Below are positions 21,905 through 45,973 of a DNA stretch of 64,000 nucleotides, one piece after another. The position numbers and the translations under genes are program-made. The first letter of the stretch is position 1; each line of letters opens with the position of its first letter. The notes below the pieces were generated by a model. That model did not search any database, had not been told where the DNA came from, and was given only the letters and a program-made list of their open reading frames with translations. The stretch spans positions 6,170,878 to 6,234,877 of the forward strand of contig CM072522.1 in the NCBI GenBank assembly GCA_036898135.1, in the 5' to 3' direction. Source of the stretch: Oncomelania hupensis. Its lineage: Eukaryota > Mollusca > Gastropoda > Littorinimorpha > Pomatiopsidae.

Positions 21905-22290
21905 TTGAATGAGAGTACAAACTGAGGTCTGTAGTCTGCATGCTTGCATTCTATCACATGGACTGTACAGATCCTGAAGCTAATGTCCTAGACGTGTGAG
22001 TGCCAGTTACACACATACACCCAGCAAGCACTACATATAGGTTCCTTCTCTCCATCCCATTGTGCTCCGTCGTCTGGGAGTCAGACTGACCTAATGGCCT
22101 ATCTTAATTGAAAGGTTCGCGGAAGATCACCAAACTTTTGTTGAGGTTCTCGAAAAAGGATTGTGAACCTCCACGAACCTTCCAATGAAAACAGTCTTTT
22201 AGGCAGCAAATGAAGTGGGCGCCTAGGGCAGCTTGTTACATTCTGTGTCAACCAGAGCCTTGAGCAGCTCTTCTTGAAAAACGTTTTATA
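21905..22290 (+). repeat. SINE-like dispersed repeat, copy 3
   Basis: Starts 'gaatgagagtacaaactgag', carries the 'gccagttacac...ccagcaagcact' block and ends near 'ccttgagcagctcttcttg'. Same family as 20505-20830. Confidence 0.5.
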
Positions 22291-22294
22291 AGAA

Positions 22295-23740
22295 TGATTA
22301 CAAGAAATTGTATTTTAAAAATATATATATATTATGTCTTTTACTCCATTTTTAGCAAACTTCATAATCCGCTGTGTTCTAGTAACTGTATTGTACTGCC
22401 TTGAAATTTTATTTAAAAAATTGTACTGAGGTGAAAAGATTTGTTGACAACCACTGTGTAAAATCCGTTATTTATAGTTACTTGTGTGCAAGACAAAAAT
22501 AAATCGCCAAAAGAGAGACAACCTCGATTCGACGAATATAAACAAAATTGCACACAAAATATAAAACCAAACAAAGCAATAATTATGACCAGCCTAGACA
22601 GAAATATTGTATTTTAAAAATTTAAAATTACTAATTAACTATCAGAATCTTCAAATAAATAAATGAAAATGAATGATCCGAATAAATTAGTGCACACAAC
22701 ATGACTCTCTCCCCTTATTAACTCGTTTCGTGTGTTTAGATGTCTACGTCACTTTATATCAAAGATGGCAGACGTCTGCACTAAGGATCAGCTGTCTGCA
22801 CATATTTTCTACTAATAACGCAAGCCATAGCGCACCTACGACTGATTTTTTGCTGTGATATCTTTGCATATTGTAAGTTCGATGGAACGTCGTCTGTTTG
22901 TTTGTGGGAGGGGCGTATTTTAAGCATATTTTCTATTTTGCCTATTTCCTCTCGCACCTGTCTGCACATGTATCATTGTATGTTTTTACTATTTTAGTTT
23001 GTGTTCGTGGTGACGGGTGTACACATTTTGTGACCGGAGCTCTAGAGACAAGAAGGTTGTGTACACAATTGTCAAGTTTCGTTCAACTAAAATAATATTG
23101 AGCTTAAAGCCTTAAGAATATTTTTTCTCAAATTCTCTTGGTTTTTTGTTGGTGGTTTTGTGTACCTTTCCCCCCTTCTAAATAATAAATAATGCAATTT
23201 TTCAAATAACTTAACACTAGCCATATTTTTGACAGCTGTCTGGTAGTTTGTCAATGCACAAATGGGATCTTTTTCTTCTTCTTGGTGTCGAGGGCCCACG
23301 CCCAATGCTTAAATCATCCTGGCTCCTATAGGTTGTCTTCTTCTTCTTCCTTTAGACGACCAACATCAGTATTTTGATGATTTTGTCGCTTTTTGGATGC
23401 TAAGACGCGCTTTGTATTTTGGGTCGGGTGTACTTTAAGGATACTTGTTAAGAGGTTCGCAGCTGTTCTCCAGACTGGTCAAGGGCTTATTACAATACAC
23501 TTCGCAGTTGAAACATGAAGATGATGGTAAAGGAATCTTGTAGGTGCATAATCCATGAAAGTCATGTTCGAAGCTCGCAAATCATAATCAACACAACTTG
23601 TGACTAACACAGAGAAAAACACATAATGACCTTTGAGGAAGAAATAATATAAACACAGAAGTGACACAACTATACATAATACAACAAATAGTCACTCCTG
23701 AGATACATTAACTAATTAATTAATGAAAACAGATGTTTCT
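22295..23740. other. Gene-free region upstream of the zinc-finger gene
   Basis: No repeat end or coding domain recognised. 22740-23090 is less AT-rich and has a tacgtca motif and an 'aagatggcagacg' ATG context. It could hold a promoter or untranslated first exon of the downstream gene, but no splice donor is convincing. Confidence 0.3.
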
Positions 23741-23749
23741 TGAGGTGAC

Positions 23750-24000
23750 AGTGAAAAGACAGTAGACTGTCAGACTTTTAGTTCTTGAGGAAGTGCATTC
23801 AAGAGGTTAGGAGCAGAATTTGAAAATGACCTATAGCCAAGACGATTTTTTGTGTATTCAGATGAACTTGGAATTCACATGCAGGAGTTTTGCTGAACAC
23901 GGTGCCCAGTCTGGCTTATGTATACTTGAGCCAGGTCAGCTATACGGAGGGGCAGTGCCATAGAAACACTGAAAAACAAATACCAGGACTTTTAGTTTGA
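23750..24000 (-). pseudogene. L2-type LINE C-terminal remnant
   Basis: Minus-strand conceptual pieces 'YRSFSNSAPNLLNALPQEL' and 'FYGTAPPYIADLAQVY' line up with the C-terminal 'FSFSAPTVWNSLP' and 'SCPSYLADLLSVY' regions of the two open L2 elements in this window. Old and frameshifted. Confidence 0.5.
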
Positions 24001-24260
24001 GTGGAGGAGGCCCTTGACACTAACATGTCAATTGTTATAACCTCAACTGCTTTTTTCGGCAGCTTGTTCCAGTCATTGATAGTCCTAGGTAGCACAGCTC
24101 CCGTGCTTGTGTTTTTGCTGTGATAAGCTTGAACTGCCCATCAGGACCATGTCACTGTCGAGAGGGACAAGTTTTTGTTGAAGGCTGGAACAGTGGACTA
24201 GCCCGTTGTTCATCTAGAACATCATGGAGAGCCTGGATTGTCGGCGTAGCTCTTCCAGTG
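24001..24260 (-). pseudogene. CR1-like LINE C-terminal remnant
   Basis: On the minus strand 'LHDVLDEQRASPLFQ' and, after a frameshift, 'LPRTINDWNKLPKKAVEV' resemble the extreme C-terminus of CR1/Jockey-group reverse transcriptases (…VIDDWNSLP…). Judged from motif memory only. Confidence 0.4.
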
Positions 24261-24433
24261 TTGACCAGCCCAGTGTAGTTGAACAATCCAAATTAAGTTA
24301 AAAGAGGAATAATGTTTGATTTAGAAAGGGGGATGGATCATGTTTTTTCTTGTGCTGGCATGGGTGCTGCAAGAATGTTCAACTCGCCCAGCGGATGAGT
24401 GACTAATCTGCCAGAATGTTGTTAGTCTGTTAA

Positions 24434-25125
24434 CCCTTTACTGGGCACACGTTTGTCTATTTCTTAGCTCCAAACGGGCAAGAATTTTTATAATTTTAGA
24501 GATATTTAGGGATACATTAGGTCATTAGTATAAACATCTGTCTTAGATATTAATGCATATATTTAAAAAAAATAAAATAAAATGGAAAATGAACAAAAAT
24601 AAATTCTCTTTTGATTATCTACCTTTTTATTCTTCTCTAGTCATGTCTTGTTTTTTATTACTCCATGTGTATACAAAAAAAAAAGTTTAAAAAGTCCAAA
24701 CAAGCCCCCTACTCTTCTTCACTTTCCTGCCAGTCTGAAAGCTCGGATGCATGCACACTACTGACACTAATTGTCTAATGTCAGTACCGATCTCTTCCTC
24801 CGACTCCAGGTCCATTTCTCTCACTTTAATGTCTGATAAATGGAAGCCTGTAAACTCCCCTTCATCAGTCGAAGAATTCAAACCATCCTTTTTAGACACT
24901 CACACAAGAAAAATTGGAAAAAAATCGAAAAAACAAACGCATCACAGAGAAAACTTGTGGAAATGCTGTCGAATGTTTTCACAACAGAATAAATCGGAAG
25001 TCAATTGCCGGAAGTCTCGCAATCTTTCAAACAACGCGAGAATATAAATTATAACCACATGGTTGATACGGATGCTTTCGGGCGTTTTGCCTGTTAGACC
25101 TTCGGCCGCTGTGCCCAGTAAAGGG
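24434..25125. mobile_element. piggyBac-like element, TTAA-flanked
   Basis: A perfect 16-bp inverted terminus CCCTTTACTGGGCACA (left) / TGTGCCCAGTAAAGGG (right), with TTAA directly outside both ends (24430-24433 and 25126-25129). CCC-starting ends at TTAA targets are the signature of piggyBac transposons. The 692-bp interior holds a 70-codon minus frame (24687-24899), acidic and Ser-rich ('STDEGEFTGF'), that could be a relic of the transposase N-terminus; no catalytic Asp motifs are present. It ends about 200 bp before the first coding exon of the zinc-finger gene. Confidence 0.85.
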
Positions 25126-25343
25126 TTAACAACTTTCACAATAAATGAAACAGAAGTTTGTCTGCAATTGGTAGGCTGTTTTTAATGGCAGCTGAGACAT
25201 TCCCTAACATTTTATCACTGTTTTAAAAATAACACACACGCAACACCACATATTTAAATATTTGTCGCTTTTGTAGTCATGAACCAGTTATGAACATTTT
25301 TCTTCTAAAAGTTTATATTCATTTTGCAGTTTCAGAAATCAGT

Positions 25344-37143
<11,800 letters not shown>

Positions 37144-37920
37144 CGTGATTTTGACCCTGGAACAAGCAGAAAAGACCAACTGGAAGCTGTAGGAAATGTT
37201 TACTTTAGCCGTAAACTGAAAAATACCACAGAAAAAAAAAACAATACCGCAATAGCAGTAGTATACATCAACAGAATGATAAAATGTATGTATACTGTGG
37301 TACTGCCAACACCTCAACAGCTGTACACAGACTGCTGAGATTGTTCAGGTCGTCAATTCATAGTGCACATTTTGTAGAAGCCTCCAGAAGAAAATACACA
37401 AACAATGCTAATAGCAATGATTTAGCCTCATTTTATTTCTACAAAGTCAAAGTGTTTGAAATCAACTCGAGATATTTTTTTTTAACCTAAAGACTACAGT
37501 TTTGTTGTTGTTTTTTGGTGTGTGTGTGCCTGTACTAACAGCGATACTACAAATGAAACGAGAGAGAGGGAGGGTGGGGGTAGCGGTGGGAAAGGGTGGT
37601 TTGTGAATACATTCAGTGGTACCATCAATGTATCAAAACAAGCAGGGCTTTGAGCATGTTAGTGTGCTTTGTAACAATTTATTTGTTATATACACAAATG
37701 TTAAACAAATGAGATAAAGAAGAAAGATCCCTGTTAATAATATTGAATGCAAATCTTTATTTAGCTGTTCACGTCAATGGATGTGATGGAGTAGATTGGG
37801 AAAATTTGCTGTCTTAAAATAAGAACAATGTAACTGATAATGCAACACAGGCAACTGCTTAGTCATCAGTGTCAGTTTGTGTGACTTACTGTTAAAAGTG
37901 CATCAATCTATTTCAAGTTT

Positions 37921-37926
37921 AATAAA
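37921..37926 (+). other. Polyadenylation signal AATAAA
   Basis: First strong AATAAA after the stop at 37143, in 'agtttaataaaaacttgt', followed by a T/G-rich 'tgtttgtaaa'. It would give a 3' UTR of about 0.8 kb. Later AATAAA motifs (for example near 39460) could be alternative sites. Confidence 0.55.
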
Positions 37927-37949
37927 AACTTGTTTGTAAAAATGCATGT

Positions 37950-40255
37950 TCATGCGAGAAAACTAGATTCCCTCATCCTCTTCCTCCTCACCCCCTCCCC
38001 ACTTGCTAGTCTGTCCATTTATACCAGTCAACGAAAGAAACTTTGTGTATCAACTGATATGTAGTGTCTGTGATCGATGTTGTACAAAGGTTCATGTATT
38101 TTAGTGTATCAAATTGAATTGAGGGATTGGGTCTAAATTCAAATGTGCGGTAACTGCCAGGATTGATGTTGTCAAGCTGTAGTTTGGAATGTTTTGTGGG
38201 CCTTGTTTTACAGCTTGGCTTGTAACAAAGAAGAAAAGGCTTTGAGTTAAAATCATTGTGGCGTGACTGGTTTAAAAAAAAAGAAGCCTGTTTTGGTGAG
38301 CGGTAAATGTTGCGTATACAGTAATGCATTATATTCCACTGTTTTTATGTTGCTAGCTTCAATCATTGGATGTTGAACAATTGTGGTGTTAATATGAATC
38401 TTGTCCAATATAGATTTGACAATCCGTAGATTACTTTATGTGGATGTGGCATCAGTATAGTTTAAGCATGAATATTGCTTTTGAGAAATGATTTTGGAGT
38501 GAAATGGCATGTGTATGATTATGAAATATTTTTGCAGACCTCTAACTCATTTTTGGAGTTTGAGAAATTATGTTGAATATAAACTAATTGTGGTCATTTT
38601 GGTTTTGGGAATGTTTTAATAATCATGTCATTGTTATAAAAATGTGCAGCGATTTCAATAATGTTTGCTAATTTGTTGTGTCTGTGAAAAATAGATTGTT
38701 TTTGTTGGAGATAAACATATATCTATCATCTATCTAGAGAGAGAGAGTTTTGTACTTTTGACATTTTGAGTGAACAAGTTCATTTGAAAAAGGAGGGGAT
38801 GAAGTAGTGTGAAAGATGATGCATCAGAATCATATATAATATGTATCAATAATTGTGAAATGCATACTATACAAGCTAGTTAAATCGCTGAAGTCAACCA
38901 TTTAATTTCAACAAGAAAATTACTTATTAACTTAGAAGAACTACTCGGAACTTTATATGAACTTGTTTTTTATCCAGTACAGATTACTGACGTGTTAGCC
39001 ATCCATTTGAAATACTGTCAAATGTTTTTAGTTTGTTAAGCAAAGCTTTAGACAACTTATCTTGTCATTCGAGAGTGTGATGATTTATGCCTATTTTAGT
39101 ATTTATTATCATCGTCATTCTGACGTTTATTCTCACAATAGTGAAAGCGATCAGCAGCACAGCAAAATTGGAATATTAACTGCTTGTGAGTTAGGAATGA
39201 CAACTCTTTTTTATTGGCAGGTGGTCACAAGGGAATATGAAGTTTAAAGAGAATGTGATGTATAGCAATGTTGCAATCATTTTTACAGTTTTCATGTTGC
39301 AATCAATTATACAGCTTTTACTCTCCATTCTTTCCTCGCTCAATGTGCAAATAGTGTGACAATTTAATAATGATTAATTCATGGTCCAAGGATCTGGTTA
39401 TATGCCTGAATCAGCGCTTCCAGAATGTGAAAATCATCATCTTTCAGTTCATCGTAAGCGTAATAAAATATAAGATAAGATTTTTAAAATAAGATATGGT
39501 CTTTTTATGTGCTTGCACACAGAGCAGGCAGAAACCTCAGTCCTGTAATGCATCCTGTACCTGTTTTATTTTCTTGTAAAGGTTTCCAGTGAGATTGGAT
39601 AAAACTACAATGAAACGATTAATTCTAGACGGTCATTCGGTCTGTTGTTTGTTGTGATCATAATTTTGTGGTTAACCAAATTTAGTTTGAGTGAGTTTTG
39701 ATGGATGGGTAGGTAATTGCTATTTGTTATTGCCATTGATTCTTTTGTTATCTTTTTTTTTTTTTAAATTTAGCTCGAATAAAGGTAGATTTTCATGGTG
39801 TAACATTGTAATTTATGAATCGGAATGTGTTCAGTTGTTAGAATCTGTGTTGAGGCACCTAATGTGTTTGAAGTTCAAGGAAGTGAATAGTCCATAGTTG
39901 CCAATCATTGATTTGTTGTTGTCTTTGTATTTGTTTGTCATCGGTTATTTTGTTGTTTGCTAATGTTAGTGTTTGTCTTGAATGTTTGGATGGATGGGAT
40001 GATAAATGTAATTTATGAATCAGTATGTGTTCTACAACTGTCTTTACGAAGGGAGTGGATATCTCCCTGTCCTGATGTGTAAAACTGTTAAGAGCTACAG
40101 TGTTGTCATTTATTGATTGTGTAGGAAATACAATGTGGAAAGATGAAAAACCCAAACCTTATTCATTGCTTTTGACGTTTGGTGCGTTTTCTAGCTTTCA
40201 TTTCATTTCCATACTTGTCTGAAAAGACTTTTGAAATGGTCGACAGTCAGAATGA
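37950..40255. other. 3' flank of zinc-finger gene, no repeats recognised
   Basis: About 2.3 kb of unique-looking AT-rich sequence: the longest stretch in the window without an evident element. It may be extended 3' UTR. No frame above about 100 codons. Confidence 0.45.
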
Positions 40256-40556
40256 GTCAAACGTTACGAATACGATCACTTTATTATCTCAATCAAAGAG
40301 AAATTCACACGTGGTGCCACGTATAAATGTTACAAGACGATAAAGGACAGTATAACAACAATAAACAGTAAAACAGGATAAAAGTATATCAAGAAGACAT
40401 TGAATTAACCATTTAAAACTGTAATCATAAGACGTTACATGGGGAAAACAAATACCTATCACATGATTTGCGTTCAGTGTCATAATCATGATAGAAGGTA
40501 TTGCAACATAACAATCACTGTTGGCAAGCAATAATCGCATCAATATACAACAACGT

Positions 40557-43309
40557 TGAGATGACAGGCACGAACACGGCGTTGGATTCTTGGTCCACAA
40601 GAACATTCTAGCCACTGTCATGGGTTGCCGCCCAGTCTCCAGTAGACTCATTACCATCCGCCTGAGCAGCCCCTTTCAACATCACCATCATCCAGGCCTA
40701 TGCCCCAACATCAGACTATGACGACAGCGAAGTGGAGGATTTTTATGAAAATCTACAGGTGGTCCTTGACCAAGTGCCGAAGAAGGACATAGTCATAGTG
40801 CAAGGCGACTGGAATGCCAAGGTTGGCCAAGATGCGTACCACAACTGGGGAGACACATGTGGACCCCACTGTAACAACGAGACAAATGACAGGGGTCTGA
40901 GACTCTTGGAGTTTGCCAGATACAACAATCTGGTACTGGCAAACACGCTTGGTCTACACAAAAACTCCAGACGATGGACATGGCACAGTCCTGGCGGGGA
41001 GCATCACAACCAAATAGACTACATCATGGTCAAGAAACGCTTCAGATCAAGCATCAACATTGGCAGGACACGCACTTTTCCAGGAGCAGACATCGGAAGT
41101 GACCACGATCTCGTGATGATGTCTTTCCGGCTCCACTTGAAGAGAGTAAATACAGCAAAGTGCACTAGACTGAAGTTCGACCTGGACAAACTGCAAGACC
41201 CGGAGGTGGCAGAACTATTTCAGGCCACAATTGGAGGGAAATTTGCACCACTGCTCATTTTGGGGGCTGGTGAAGTAGATGTCAACACCATGACCACCAC
41301 CTTCAACTCAGCTGTGACAGATGCCGCCACTGAGATCCTTGGCAAGCACCGACCAAAGAAGAAGCCGTGGATCACAACTGAACTTTTGGATCTGTGTGAT
41401 AAACGAAGAGAGATGAAAAATAAAAAGAACACCTCACAGGGAGCTGATGTCTACCGAAAAATCAACAATGACATCCGGAAAGGCATGCGCACAGCAAAGG
41501 AGAACTGGATAGAAGATCAATGCCAGGAAATAGAGTACAGTCTGAACAAGAACAGCAAAGAAGGCCTACCAGACAGTGAAGCGGCTGACAAGTGTCAAAC
41601 AGCCCAAAGTCTCCACGATCCAAAGCAAGTCTGGCATATGCCTTACAGAAGAACAAGAAGTCTTGGACAGATGGACAGAGTACTGCTCTGACCTTTACAA
41701 CCATACACCAAATGGAGACCCATCAGTTCTAGCATGTCCCGAGAACAGAGAAGAAGAAGAAATCCTCCCAATTCTCCGGGAAGAAGTTGAGGTAGCAGTG
41801 CAAGCGCTAAAGAAAGGGAAGTCAGCGGGAGTGGACAACATACCCGCGGAACTGCTACAAGCAGGAGGAGAAGCGATGATTGATGCCCTCACCATTATCT
41901 GTAACAAGATCTGGCAGAGTGGGGAGTGGCCTATACCATGGACCCAGTCGCTTGTCGTCACTCTTCCCAAAAAAGGTAACCTTCAGGAGTGTGAAAATTA
42001 CCGGACCATCAGCCTCATCAGCCATCCCAGCAAGGTCCTCCTGAAAATAATACTCAACAGGTTGAAACCCCAAGCTGAACAGATCATAGCTGAAGAACAA
42101 GCAGGATTCAGGGCAGGGCGAAGTACCACTGAGCAGATTTTCAACCTCAGAATAATCTGTGAGAAATACCTACAGCACCAACAACATCTATATCATGTGT
42201 TCATAGACTTCAAGAAGGCGTTTGACAGAGTCTGGCATGCAGCTCTATGGGCAACAATGAAAGTGTACAACATCAGCCCTAAAATTATTGAAGTCATCAA
42301 AAGCCTGTATGACAAGGCTACCAGTGCAGTCCTCCACAACAGCGCCATCGGGAACTGGTTCAGAACAACAATCGGTGTGCGTCAAGGATGCCTACTCTCT
42401 CCAACACTCTTCAGCATCTTCCTAGAGCGCATCATGTCAGATGCTCTTGCAGACCATGAAGGCACAGTCAGCATAGGGGGTAGAGCAATCTCCAATCTTC
42501 GTTTTGCAGATGACATTGATGGATTGGCTGGAGAGGAACAAGAACTTGAACAGCTTACAGAGGCTTGACACCACCTCCAGAGCCTATGGAATGGAAATAA
42601 GTGCAGAGAAGACCAAAATGATGACCAACAACACCAATGGCATCAATACGGACATCAAAGTCCAAGGCCATTCCCTCAACACAGTGCATAGCTTCAAATA
42701 TTTAGGAGCGATTGTATCAGACAATGGGTCCCGACAGGAAGTCCTCTCCAGGATCGCACAAACAACTGCTGCCCTGACAAGGTTGAAGCCCATTTGGAAA
42801 GACAGGACCATCAGTCTACATTCCAAAGTAAGACTTCTGCGCTCCCTTGTCATCTCCATCTTCCTATATGCTTGCGAAGCATGGACCCTCACAGCAGATC
42901 TCCAACGAAGAATACAAAGCATGGAGATGAGGTGCTACAGAAGACTTCTGGGCATTTCCTATACCCAACACATCACCAACGACGAAGTCCGACAGACCAT
43001 CACACAAGCCATTGGACAACACGATGACCTGCTAACAGTGGTGAAGAAACGGAAACTCCGATGGTATGGCCACGTCACCAGATCATCAGGCCTTGCAAAG
43101 ACTATTCTGCAAGGCACAGTGCAAGGAGGTAGAAGAAGAGGGAGACCGAAAAAGAGGTGGGAGGACAACATTCGAGAATGGACTGGTTTGACACTGAGCG
43201 AAGCCATCAGGGCTGTTGAGGACAGGGAAAGATGGAGTATGCTGGTTAAACGATCATCTGTGGTGCCCCTACGACCTTCCGGTTACGGGACAGGATAGGA
43301 TAGGATAGG
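40557..43309 (+). mobile_element. RTE-type LINE, best copy, 12-bp TSD
   Basis: 2753 bp, 5'-truncated inside the endonuclease. Its (GGATA)n tail ends at 43309. It is flanked by the perfect duplication atacaacaacgt (40545-40556 and 43310-43321). It encodes most of the endonuclease, the linker, the reverse transcriptase and the C-terminal region in three overlapping frames, disrupted by two small deletions. The tandem-repeat tail instead of poly(A), plus EEP endonuclease and RT, fits the RTE clade. Exact sub-clade unknown. Confidence 0.9.
40680..43298 (+). pseudogene. RTE endonuclease-reverse transcriptase, two frameshifts
   Basis: Frame 1 (40732-41691): endonuclease half with 'VIVQGDWNAKVGQ', 'HNQIDYIMV' and 'GSDHDLVMMSFR'; the N-terminal motif is lost by truncation. 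A net 2-nt loss near 41550 shifts to frame 2 (41576-42568): RT with 'KSAGVDNIPAELLQ', 'ENYRTISLISHPSKVLLKII', 'FIDFKKAFDRVWH', 'GVRQGCLLSPTLF' and the catalytic 'RFADDIDGL'. A second 2-nt loss near 42555 shifts to frame 3 (42504-43298): thumb and C-terminal region with 'RCYRRLLG' and 'RRRGRPKKRWEDNI'. Otherwise well preserved. Confidence 0.88.
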
Positions 43310-43501
43310 ATACAACAACGTAAGACTTTTAGATAAATATGTTCATAAAAGAATATAAAAATCGCTAAGCACATAGGCCTACACTAAAAGGAAATGTAAG
43401 ATCACAGGGGCACATACCCACTATCTTGTGCGGATTGGACATTAATTATATAAATCATGCCACGCACACTGTCATAATAGAAGCATCATACTTTCAAATT
43501 C

Positions 43502-43855
43502 TTAATCATTTAATAAAGAGATAGCGGTGGGTATAAAACTATTTTTAGTGCATACAGTTTTGAACTTTGGTGTCCTGTAGCATCTACCCAAGGGCAGGAG
43601 ATTGAAGTGGTGCGCGAGCACGTGACTGCTGTCTTGAAGTATGCGACGGGCCTTTCTCGCCACTCGCCTTTCATACATCGCTATCATACTCACTTGTTGC
43701 ACTCCCACAACCTTCCCACACACTCTCACCACTCTGTCCAACACATTCCTACTGCCCAAAGACAAACTTCCATACCAACATACGAAGGAGAAAGTGAGAA
43801 TAGAAGAGATGAACGAATCATAAAAGGTTTGGAGGATACGGTTTTGAACATGCAA
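43502..43855 (-). pseudogene. LINE RT C-terminal region (CR1/Rex1-like)
   Basis: A 117-codon minus frame: 'FYDSFISSILTFSFVCWYG', 'RRVARKARRILQD' and a terminal 'KNSFIPTAISLLND'. This C-terminus recurs in LINEs of the CR1/Rex1 group. The catalytic domain lies upstream and is absent. Confidence 0.7.
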
Positions 43856-43914
43856 GCGTCGGGAGTTTCTGGAGGCAATAAATTCTAGATTGGCATTTTT
43901 TGTTGGTCCATCTG

Positions 43915-44285
43915 ACTGTACTTCAGTCTATCTGCAGAACCACTGGACAGATTGTGTTCAACCATCATAGGAACACTACCTGGGTTATTTATTAAATCGT
44001 TCTTAATTAGCACATTTCCAGCTGATGAGCTGCTCAAGGTGCTGGCCAATACAGAATGGAACTCAAGCTGCCGGAGGCGCCCTTTTGCAGCCTTTGGGCG
44101 CATTGTCTGATGCTCAGTAGTCTGATCACAATCCTGGGCAGGCATGGGGATGAAGGGACCTAATGCTTGCTGGCTGTATTTTGTAGCCGGCACTCACCCA
44201 TCTAGGACATGGTTGTCAGGATCTTTAAAGTCTGCAATTTAATACCTGAGTGCACAGGCTAAACCTTGGTTTATATTCTCATTCA
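43915..44285. repeat. Dispersed repeats: 'gaaccactggacag' unit and SINE-like unit (inverted)
   Basis: 43925-43990 is another copy of the 340-960 repeat. 44030-44280 is the SINE-like family of 20505-22290 in inverted orientation, ending 'ccttggtttatattctcatt'. Confidence 0.5.
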
Positions 44286-44540
44286 AGATTCAAGATTCAA
44301 GATTCTTTATTGTCCAAACACAAGGCATGGATATTTGTTTAGCAGTGCAATAAGAAAGGAGATAACAACATCAAAATTATTACAAACATGGACATACAAT
44401 ATTAATACATTTGATATACTATCAAAAACAACTTCCATACCAAAATACAAATCTATAAACACTAACACACATGCATAAACAGATAACCAGCCACATACCC
44501 ATGCGTACACATTTAACACACAGATAATTATTCCACAGTA
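44283..44540 (-). mobile_element. LINE 3' end with (GAATCTT)n tail
   Basis: On the minus strand the sequence ends 'ggacaataaagaatcttgaa' plus three to four GAATCTT units, a common CR1/Rex1-type tail. It is probably the 3' UTR of the LINE whose C-terminal coding part is at 45974-46497, with the mariner-like element in between. Confidence 0.55.
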
Positions 44541-45448
44541 CAGTACTCTCCGCTTAAGGTGACCCCCCACGGGACCAAATTTTTGTTTGATCTTATCCGA
44601 GGGGCACCCTAAACAGTCCTCTGATAAGATCAACTACCAGTAAAAAACTTGATCTTATACGAGGTGCTAAATTTTTTTGTCGTGTGACTGTGTAGGTGTG
44701 TGTAGGTGTGTGTGTGCGTGTGTGTGTGCACGTTGGTGCGCGCGTATGCATTACTGTATATGTATTTTTTGTGCGTGTGTATGATGCATAAGCATCTCTC
44801 AAACTCTCAAACGAACGGATGCAAGCATGCATACACATACACACACTCTCTCACACATACACAAACACCCAGACGCGCACGCACGCAAATGAGAATAAAA
44901 AATAAAAAGTATGCACCAAGACAGTTACTGGGTGTATTTGCAGAAAACCTTACACTAGTTTAACGAATTGTTCATTTTGTCTACGCCACGGCACAAGCTT
45001 TATCGCTAGTGAATGAAGTCAATTCAGGGTAAGGTCCACTGTGGCAATACGTCCCGCTAGGAAGGGACACGGCAGATCACAGTTACACCTGTCTACACCG
45101 CCCATGGGTCGCACTCTGTCAAAGTGGTTCCCGTGTGTATTGCAGAGTGTCGCATAACGCGGATGCTGGCTGGACGTGACAGGTGTTCTGGGATGGAATT
45201 CCATCTCAAAACAGGAAGTGACCTCATAAATGACGTCATCTGTGACACCAATTTCTCTTAAGCAGTAGTCTCCTCCATTTGGGAACCAAAACGGGGTTGA
45301 CGTTATCCGAGGTTTTCCCTTATGCGAGGTGATGCTAAGAGAGGAATTCTAAATGGTACAAAGAAGGTGTTTGGCCGGGACCATCAACCTGCTTGATCTT
45401 ATCCGCCTTGTGACCTTAAAAGGTAGTGACGTTAAAAGAGGAGTACTG
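44541..45448. mobile_element. Tc1/mariner (pogo/Tigger)-like non-autonomous element
   Basis: Left end CAGTACTCTCCGCTTAAGG; right end, inverted, CAGTACTCCTCTTTTAA; TA on both sides. The 908-bp interior holds repeated 'gatcttatccg/cgagg' motifs (44585, 44645, 45305, 45395) and an AC/GT microsatellite region, but no transposase. Confidence 0.7.
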
Positions 45449-45504
45449 TATATGTATACACAACTACAACACTCACCCATTCTTCCATGCCTTAGATCCA
45501 TCCT

Positions 45505-45870
45505 AGATCATAATAATAATAATAATAATCATCATCATCATTATAATAATAAGAATAATAATACAAAATAATCATCATAATATTAATAATAATCATAATC
45601 ATTAGAATAATTATAACAATAATAATAACAATGCAACTACAACTAATAATAATAATAATAATAATAATACAACAGCACCAACAGACAACTAATAATTAAT
45701 ATATGATAATAATGATAATAATAATAACAATACTACTACAACTAATAATAATAACAACTATAAAAAAATACAAAACGAAGCTTCATGATAATCTCGGGGA
45801 ACAAAATTAATAAAAAATAATAATAATAACAAGAACAACAACCAAATTAACTAATTGATAAAATCTCTAG
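45505..45870. repeat. Degenerate (AAT)n-rich tract
   Basis: AAT, ATC and CAAC triplets throughout; no genes. Confidence 0.85.
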
Positions 45871-45973
45871 TCAAAATTGAATAAGAAAAGAACACCACAT
45901 TCTCATATAATTGTTTGCAGCAGATATATTGCACGAAAGCAAATTGCCTCCTTTATTACAAGGGTTAGCATTC

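Larger units (their letters stand above)
40260..43880 (-). mobile_element. LINE 3' portion (CR1/Rex1-like), split by RTE
   Basis: The minus-strand LINE end at 40260-40556 (tail region 'actttattatctcaatcaaa') continues, after the RTE insertion, at 43322-43500. The C-terminal coding region follows at 43502-43855. That these belong together is inferred from orientation and from the RTE target duplication joining them cleanly. Confidence 0.6.
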
